Assembly: GCA_009760885.1 (NCBI GenBank)
Contig: CM019717.1
Location: forward strand, 50,119,366 to 50,183,365
Reading direction: 5' to 3'
From: Achatina immaculata
Lineage: Eukaryota > Mollusca > Gastropoda > Stylommatophora > Achatinidae
DNA: 64,000 nucleotides
The notes under the pieces are model-generated. The model was given only the letters and a program-made list of their open reading frames with translations. It ran no database searches and was not told where the DNA came from. Position 1 is the first letter of the stretch. Every line of letters begins with the position of its first letter. Both the position numbers and the translations under genes were made by a program. Below are positions 57,098-64,000 of this stretch, one piece after another.

Positions 57098-58925
57098 CTG
57101 TACAAAACTTTTTATTATAAAACGCTTGGCTACAATGTTCCCTGTTTCTCTGTACTAGTCCTCGTTTCTTGTTGTTTCTGTAGGGTTTTCATAAACATCG
57201 TTCCATGCTTAACTTTTTTTTCACATTGTTTTTCACATTATTTCAGATTGTTTTCATAGTCACAGTGTTTATCATGAAGCATTTTAAAGCTCGTTAATAA
57301 CTTCATACTCTAATATAAGATTTGTTTTCATAGTTAACATTCTTTGTCATGAAACGTTTTAAAGCTGGTTGTCAACTTTATTCTCTAAATTCATGAAACA
57401 AAGCTGAATACGGTAATATTTTAAAAAATAGACAAGTAATAGAGCACATTATGTACGATTAACTTCGAAAAAAAAAAGCAATAATCATACTTGTGCGTAG
57501 TTGTGCGATAGACTGGTTGTTTTCAATTTGCTGAATTTGTATTTAAAACATACCGGAAGTTTTTGAGAGAATTCCCAGAATGCCTTCGTGATTATAACGG
57601 AATATGGTGGTACGCGCAAGAACTCTCGGAACCAACTTGGATAAAGAGTGAGGACGAATACAGTAGTTGCGTTTTGCAGATAAGACAATAAACAGACTTC
57701 GGAATGAGCTGGAAAAGTGTCCTTTTTATTTGCTTGAGGGAATCTGAATTAACTACAGTTACGATGGAAGTTGTGCTTGATTTTCTGACGACGAGCACCG
57801 AGTTCAGGACGTTAGTGTCGAGTTGTTCCCAGCCACTAACTCCCTGGTGCTGTTGCAGAGATGCTGTGTCGTAATAGTGCTTTGGTCAGTCAGCCGTCCA
57901 GCGTCGGCCAGTTGGTTGGTTGATTCGTTGATATAATCACATATCACGGGGAGAGCCGGCGTTTGGAAACTGCTAACTGTTACCATTCGTCATCATTATC
58001 GTCAGTCGTCAGTATTCCGACAACTTTATGAGAATGAGGGGGAAAAAAGCTGGTGATGTTTTTTTTCCCCAGTCATTTGGAGTTTTTCTTAGAATGTTTA
58101 CACCCATATGTTTGTTTCTTCTCAGTCAGTTTCGTCAATTTTGGGGTTCGCAAGCTTTTGCTTAAACTCAAGTTTCCCGTAAACTTCGTGAATCCTTTTG
58201 TAAAAAAAAAAAAAAAATTAACGGTAAAAATAACCACATCTGTCTGATTTTGTTCGTTGTTTTTGATGATCCAGTTTGAAATCATCCCATAAGCTAAATA
58301 TTTATATTTTTAAGCTCTGCTCATGTTCCCGCTTAAAACACGGCGGCTGTGTTTGGTATACATTTTCTATGCGGCTTCGGAGTTTTTCTTTTCTAGTGCA
58401 TGCGTTACATTTTGTGACTCGGTAGCGGGCTTGAAACAGTGCGATAGAGAACATAACCGACGTATGACAGTTCATTAGCTCTTGTATGGAATGCCATCCC
58501 CTGTCGTGTTGCTGTTCTTTTCCAGTTCAGTCAGATGTATTGATGTTTCCCCCACCGGAATCCATTCTGTGGTTGTGTAGCAGTTGTCCTCATACAAATT
58601 GAGCTGTTTACCATTGGACGCCATACAGTGTTCGCTTCGTATTTGTTGTCTAGTTATCTTTTTTTTCCCTCCCACTTTTTTGTGTGGGTAAACTTAAACT
58701 GCTGTTGTGTAATGGTTTTATAACCTTCTGATTCGTCCTTTGACCTCATTAATTTGAAATTATTCTACCTCCTTTATCTCTTCTACTGGGTTTGTTTTAA
58801 TCCTATACCCCAGCCCCATTTACACGCATCCTTTGTTCCGAGTGTTCCTCATCCAGTTCACCCCCCCCCCCCCCCGTCGGCTCTAATTACTTATCTTTCC
58901 TATTGAGTTTTGTTCCCATCAAGTC
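57098..58925. other. No recognised feature
   Basis: Non-coding as far as I can tell. A15 run at 58202 and C15 at 58862. Confidence 0.4.
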
Positions 58926-59405
58926 CCCTCCAAATCATCTTTATATTGGGCTTATTCCCGTTAAGTCCCCTCTGCCTTCTTTATACAGGGCTTATTCACG
59001 TCTACTTTATACTGCGCCTATTCCCGTCAAGTCCTCTCCATGTCTGCTTTTTACTTGGATTATTCCAGTCAGTTTCCCTCCATGTGTGCTTTATAGTGGG
59101 CCTAATCCCGTCAGGTCCTCTCCAAGTCTGCTTTATACTGGGCTTATTCCCGTCAAGTCCCTTCTATGTCTGCTTTTTACTTGGATTATTCCAGTCAAGT
59201 CCCCTCCATGTCTGCTTTATACTGGGCTTATTCCCGTCAAGTCCCCTCCAAGTCTAATTTATATTGGGCTTATTCCCGTCAAGTCCCCTCTAAGTCTACT
59301 TTATATTGGGCTTATTCCCATCAAGTCCCCTCCAAGTCTACTTTATACTGAGCTTATTCTCGTCAAGTTCCTCCCAACCCCCCCCCCCCCCCCAAGTCTG
59401 CTTTG
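58926..59405. repeat. ~42-bp minisatellite, about 11 units
   Basis: Units of gggcttattcccgtcaagtc plus ccctccaagtctactttata ct. The 171-codon open frame across it (VKSPPSLLYTGLIP repeats) follows from a unit of 14 codons. Confidence 0.9.
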
Positions 59406-59820
59406 TGTTTTTCTTTAATGCTGAATGAGACTTATTTAATCTTTAGCATAAGACGTTCATAGCAAAATCACTTGAGACCCGATCGATTCCCTTAGATTTG
59501 TATAAAACCTGCTGTCTCTCTCACGCTTTCTCGTGTAATCACATCTTTTTTTTCACTGACGTAAGTGTGAAATTCGTTTAGGATCACTCATCTTCTTGTA
59601 TGTGCAGTTTCTCTATCACTGGCTTTGGAATAGGCCTTAATGAAATTAACTTTTCCTGATCTTTATCGCAAACGCGGCAGGCGGGTTAACCTCATGATTG
59701 TTGGTTTCGTCAGTTTTATTAGTTTGATTGATTTGTACACTCAATATCTCCGGGAGATGGCATCATATGGATGTCAGACAGCCCGGGCCCGTCGGTTATT
59801 CCATTTTCAGTAGAAAGAAG
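59406..59820. other. No recognised feature
   Basis: Non-coding. Confidence 0.4.

Positions 59821-59854
<34 letters not shown>
59821..59854. repeat. (GATA)n/(GA)n microsatellite
   Basis: agatagatag followed by about 12 GA units. Confidence 0.95.
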
Positions 59855-59889
59855 TTCGTACTGGTATTTTTCCTACTATTTACACTAGC

Positions 59890-60080
59890 TATATGTTCAG
59901 TACAGTTAAGACGTTCCCGCCTTGTTGTTTGTACTCTGTATTCAGTGCAGCTAAGACGTTCTCATCTATACTGTTTGTATTCAGTGCAGCTAAGACGTTC
60001 TCATCTATACTGTTTGTACTCTGTATTCAACTCATATAAGATGTTCTCATCTGTGTTTTTATAATCTGTATTCAGTTAAC
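59890..60080 (+). repeat. ~48-bp minisatellite, four units
   Basis: Units hold tgtattcagtgcagctaaga, cgttctcatctatactgttt, gtactc. The same unit occurs inverted at 62235-62360. Confidence 0.85.
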
Positions 60081-60422
60081 CAAAGATGTTCCCACCTATT
60101 TTCTTTTTCCCGTGATCCGTTTTGGTGATTTTTTTCCTTTTCAGTATACAGGAAACTCTGTGCTGTAGAGAGCGGAACAACAACACAACTCCTTCAGATC
60201 ATCAGAGGAAGTACCCCCCTCCCCCTCAGACAAGTGTTTCGGCCCTATTAAACTCCTGACACTCTAAGGGGGGTGGGCACCTCTGGGTCATGACTCCCAG
60301 AGGTCTTGTGAGTTGTTGCTTTTTTGTCCCGGGATTGAGTTGGCACTGCACTTTGAAGTGCGTCTTTAGCAATTTAGCTACGGAGGACTGGTATTGGTTA
60401 TGGCAAATGACATTTATGTTCT

Positions 60423-60905
60423 CAATGCTTGTTTCGCATACTCCATAGCCAGCATGAGGCCTTTTCTGCTGTTTCTGAAAGGCTTTTCAATGCCCTTGCT
60501 CTTGCTTGTCCCTTTATGCCCAGTTGCTTACTTAGGTCGTATGCTGATGTTGCAACGAATCCTCTCGCTCCCGCTTCTACAGCTATCACTTTTGCCCTGA
60601 CTCCTGCCCCCTGCCTCAGTTGCTTGACCAGGTCATTGTACTTCTCACATTTGAATAGATGTTGCTCCTTTATTCTTGTTTCATAGGGAAACGTAAGCTC
60701 GATCATTATTAGTTCCTGTTTTTCTATGGAGTACACTACAATGTCCAGTCGCATTCCTGTGTTCTTGATGGAGTCGGGTATTCTCTTCTTCCTGGTAGGT
60801 CCGCTGTCACATCCCAGTCATTTCCACCATCTAGCAGTGATGATAACCGAATGTCCCTGATTTCAATATTCGATGTCGTACCAGCGCCCATGATGTATTT
60901 AGGAG
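60423..60905 (-). pseudogene. R2-type LINE C-terminal (restriction-like endonuclease) fragment
   Basis: The minus strand reads NDWDVTADLPGR, (frameshift) IPDSIKNTGMRLDIVVYS, ELIMIELTFPYETRIKEQHL, CEKYNDLVKQLRQGAGVRA, KVIAVEAGARGFVATSAYDL, SETAEKASCWLWSMR. The (R/K)PD-x12-E-LT-P-E pattern and the ..EVG.RGF..S end recur in many animal LINE-type proteins, and fit the restriction-like endonuclease of R2-group elements; the Pro of RPD is Leu here. The RT is absent. Naming of the domain is from memory. Confidence 0.55.
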
Positions 60906-61387
60906 GGACCTCAACTCTTTTGCTGTTATTTGCTTTATCTTTTTTGCCCTGTCTACAATTCTTCTGAATGAATAAGAATGGTTATTCCCAGGTTGCTAGA
61001 ACTTACAGTGCAAGATGTAGTTCCATCACGCAGTATTCCTCAAAGTACGGGACGTGGAACAGCTTATCTTCCCGATTAGGGAAAACAGTACAGTGGTTTA
61101 TGTTTACGTTGCTACGCTAGAAATGCTTAGAAGTTCAAATAAACGATCAGGAAATCGACTCTAGAATATCGAAAAACATCTTCCAAAAGTAACTATAGCT
61201 ATAATAATTGAAATTTCATGTGGACCAAAGAGCTGGCCTCGGCTAAACAACCACAGAAACGCTTGTTATGGACTTGTGTCTTACTTGGCTGAAAAAGGGT
61301 CACGTATTTAGCCTGTTTTTAATACTAGGCGAGTAATAAGCACTAAAACTCTTAATATTAGATGCTAAATTAAGTTGCCGATAAAAA
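60906..61387. other. No recognised feature
   Basis: Non-coding. Confidence 0.4.
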
Positions 61388-61965
61388 AAATTGGAAGAGG
61401 TGGATAGTTTTGAATATCTTGGATCATTACTAGCTAATAATGGAGATACAGTGAGGGATATTAAAAGGAGGACATCTATCGCTTTTCAGAAAATAAAACA
61501 ACTAAAAAAAAGCTGTGGAGAGGAACAGACAGAACTACAAAAATAAGATTTTTAAGGGCATGCATCTTTCCCATCGGAACATATGCCTGTGAGACCTGGA
61601 CACTTAACAAAACACATCAATGCCTTTGAATGTAAATGCTCCAGAAGACTTCTTCATATATCATGGACACAAAAAAGAACAAATATATCCATACTACAAG
61701 AACTTAATATTGAAGAAGGCTGGCTAGTACAGAGGATTAAACAGAGAAAACTTAAATATTTTGGACACATTAAACATCATGAGAATTTAGAGAAGACGGT
61801 CTTGAAAGTATGCATAATGGGGAAAAAGAAAGAGAGGAAGACCAAAGCGAAGATGGCTGCAAGACATCGTTGACGATCTGCGAAAGGATGCATCAGCAGC
61901 AGGGGATCTTGCTTGCAACCGAGAGGCCTACAAGAGAGCTATTAGGAAGGCAAAATTAGGAACGT
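61388..61965 (+). mobile_element. LINE C-terminal region, TGAA-tailed family, tail lost
   Basis: Colinear with 8860-9450: [69 protein letters not shown]. Frameshifts and stops; the last bases and AATG tail are missing, replaced by a short tandem array. Confidence 0.9.
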
Positions 61966-61971
61966 TGTTCA

Positions 61972-62073
61972 GAGCAAGACTAAAATAGAGTCATGAAGAC
62001 TAAAAGAGTCTTGAAGACTAAAACAGAGTCATGAAGACTAAAACAGAGTCTTGAAGACTAAAACAGAGTCATG
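61972..62073. repeat. ~21-bp tandem array, five units
   Basis: Units of agagtcatgaagactaaaac / agagtcttgaagactaaaac, alternating a and t. Confidence 0.9.
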
Positions 62074-62234
62074 CTGCTGTAGTGTACTTTCACGAACAAC
62101 TACCTTTTAAAGACCAAAAACTACCAGTAATTTACCGTGGCGACAGATGAGAAGCGGAAAATTAGTTTGCATTTAAATCTGCTTTTACGTAACTGTGAAA
62201 GTTGGTTGGTACTGTTTAATTGCAAAATAAAATA

Positions 62235-62360
62235 CATTCAGCCGTGAATACAGAGTACAAACAGTATATTTGAGAATATCTTAGATGCGCTGAATACAAA
62301 GTACAAAAACATAAATGAGAACATCTTAGATGCGCTGCATACAAAGTATAACCAGTATTA
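62235..62360 (-). repeat. ~48-bp minisatellite, inverted copy
   Basis: 2.5 units; the complement matches 59890-60080 (ctgaatacaaagtacaaa, gagaacatcttagatgcg). Confidence 0.85.
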
Positions 62361-62384
62361 ATTGTCTTATCTTGTCTTGTATTC

Positions 62385-62640
62385 TTCCTCCGATGAGGCA
62401 ATCAGCGATCCATAGCTGATATGCCAGCGTCAGAGTTAGCGAACCATAGATGACCAAGACTCTGTCACACCTCTCCGTGGTACCTCCAGTAACAGGCCTA
62501 ACCTGGCAAAAGGGGCAGGGATCGCCATAGTCCCCATGGTGGTGGAGACTGGTAAAGAAGCATTGCACACCCCCTGGTTTTTAGCTGTACTCCGGGGCTG
62601 AAAGAGTAGCCGCCATAACCCCGCTCCCACGGCGTCTTGG
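62385..62640 (+). mobile_element. Family S SINE-like repeat, 3'-truncated copy
   Basis: Starts ctccgatgaggcaatcagcg and follows the family to ..cgctcccacggcg, where it meets the LINE fragment at 62650. Confidence 0.8.
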
Positions 62641-62649
62641 TAGGGCTCA

Positions 62650-62875
62650 GCAGTTTGCTTCGTATAATTGGATATTTAAGGTTTCTGTATTTTCCTTCTT
62701 CCTTCTCTCGCGTGAGCAGCCTCTTCCACTGCTAACTATATATCTTAGTTTGTGGCATATACTGTCTGGCGGTAGTCGCGTAACGCCCCCAAACCATTTG
62801 ATTTGTTGTTTCTGGATGTAGTGTTGTACTTGTGTTGCTTCAGCCTTTGCACTGACGGTAATGTCACGACCCAGT
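62650..62875 (-). mobile_element. LINE C-terminal fragment, further family
   Basis: The minus strand reads TVSAKAEATQVQHYIQKQQI, KWFGGVTRLPPDSICHKLRY. The KWFGHV-R-P pattern is typical of RTE-like LINE ends. No tail is seen. Confidence 0.6.
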
Positions 62876-62900
62876 AGAATTAACTATGGTGTTATTTTAT

Positions 62901-63313
62901 GCTGTACTAGACATTCTATATCCTTTAACACACATATACCCCTAGTGCTGTACTAGCCATTCTGTGTCCTTTAACACACATATACCCCTAGTGCTGTACT
63001 AGACATTCTATATTCTTTAACACACATATACCCCTAGTGCTGTACTAGCCATTCTGTATACTTTAACACACATATACCCCTAGTGCTGTACTAGCCATTC
63101 TGTATCCTTTAACACACATATACCCCTAGTGCTGTACTAGCCATTCTGTATCCTTTAACACACATATACCCCTAGTGCTGTACTAGACATTCTATATCCT
63201 TTAACACACATATACCCCTAGTGCTGTACTAGACATTCTGTATACTTTAACACACGTGTACCCCAAATTCTGTACTAGCCATTCTGTATACTTTAACATA
63301 CATATACCCCTAG
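62901..63313. repeat. 46-bp minisatellite, about 9 units
   Basis: Units of ctagtgctgtactagacatt, ctatatcctttaacacacat, ataccc, with agacattctata/agccattctgta variants. A partial unit continues after the SINE at 63577-63592. Confidence 0.95.
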
Positions 63314-63587
63314 TATACCCCTAGGGGACCGGCTAGCGTAGTGGTTAGAAGCACTCATCTAGCAACCGAATAGTCGAGGGTTCGATTGGGCGTGATTTTT
63401 TTTTCCGACCAATGCGACACCGATGTCGACCCAGCCTCGTAAAATGGGTACCAGAGAAAATCTGGGAAGGAAAGGCTGCGAGGAAAGGAACTGGCCACCC
63501 TATCTCATACGCTGATGGCCCAGCATAATGAGTTCTCTAGCACTTCATCCCCTACGACATTTGCTATGGGACCATCTATACCCCTAG
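63314..63587 (+). mobile_element. tRNA-derived SINE with 11-bp target duplication
   Basis: The body 63325-63576 opens with gggaccggctagcgtagtgg (A-box tagcgtagtgg) and has a B-box ggttcgattgg at 63380-63390. Then come a T-run, gtcgacccagcctcg and ..aaaatgggtaccagag... tatacccctag flanks it at 63314-63324 and 63577-63587. It lies inside the 46-bp minisatellite. The tRNA-like head would drive Pol III transcription. Confidence 0.85.
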
Positions 63588-64000
63588 TGCTTTGGGAAGC
63601 ATTACTTTTAAACGACTTTAAACTTCCATGACACAACCCCTCCTCTTTCTTCTGTTTCATATATATCGATTTTTGTGTCGCTTTTTTATCATGTTGACCG
63701 AAGCACATGACAACGGACAGTGACACTGCAGACACGAACAGGAAGGTATTTTTAGTTTATAATGAGACATCAGACCTGACTACTGTACTTCCTTCCACGT
63801 GAGTCTGACGGAGATGTCGGAGAAGGAGTTAAAATGTTAATGGTTGCGAAATGTAGTTTATGCCGTTGGCTTCAAGAAGCAGCCTGACATTAAGAGATCA
63901 ATCAGCGCAATTTGCTGACACAACAAAAGATTTTTACCTTCTTTGTGGACGACAAACTATGGAAAGGAAGGAGTGGAGCAGGTCGATAGCCACGTGAGAC
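63588..64000. other. No recognised feature
   Basis: Non-coding to the window end; short minus-strand frames show no family resemblance. Confidence 0.4.

Noticed and set aside
58903..59418. 171-codon Pro/Leu-rich repeat protein
   Set aside because: Unit length 42 bp keeps frames open. No start context, no splice signals, runs into a C14 tract.

Overview
This window looks like nuclear genomic DNA from an animal, probably a lophotrochozoan and most plausibly a mollusc. The evidence is AT-rich DNA, GT-AG introns of 1-5 kb, one conserved animal gene split into small exons, and a dense load of broken LINEs, tRNA-derived SINE-like repeats, hAT/Tigger-like MITEs, minisatellites and microsatellites. 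There are no bacterial operons, rRNA genes or CRISPR arrays. The species assignment is inference.

Region 1 (1-15000): the minus strand carries the 5' part of one host gene, CIR1 (co-repressor interacting with RBPJ 1; a Notch-pathway nuclear co-repressor and splicing-associated factor). Seven exons (14879 down to 642) join in frame into 653 coding bases. They cover the N-terminal Cir_N region, the zinc knuckle and the acidic/lysine-rich EDPEV-FLKSLT block; the basic C-terminal tail lies off the left edge. All of its larger introns hold retroelement debris. The window also starts with a dead mariner transposase inside intron 7.

Region 2 (15000-38300): mostly non-coding, with scattered LINE 3' ends, SINE-like repeats, MITEs, many tandem arrays (38-, 48-, 33-, 49-bp units and a 730-bp TTGG/GGCT array) and a 1.4-kb GC-richer repeat. 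One candidate plus-strand exon (17278-17372) lies divergent to CIR1.

Region 3 (38280-54470): a mosaic of recent segmental duplications built from LINE 3' halves and other repeats. Three block types occur two or three times at near-identity, in the order A-X-(insert)-X'-Y-X''-Z-Y'-Z'. Junctions fall at short shared sequences inside related LINEs, which suggests recombination or possibly an assembly problem.

Region 4 (54470-64000): tetranucleotide arrays, a hAT-like MITE, minisatellites, further LINE ends, an R2-type (restriction-like endonuclease) C-terminal fragment, and a SINE inserted with an 11-bp target duplication into a 46-bp minisatellite.

No new multi-gene system is apparent. The most informative signals are (i) several LINE families each ending in its own microsatellite tail, (ii) a twin-primed LINE nested in another LINE, (iii) a 636-bp GAA-tailed retroposon with a clean 15-bp target duplication, (iv) the duplication mosaic, and (v) repeat-driven oddities at CIR1 splice sites (a triplicated acceptor, a minisatellite 16 bp from a donor, a relic copy of exon 4).
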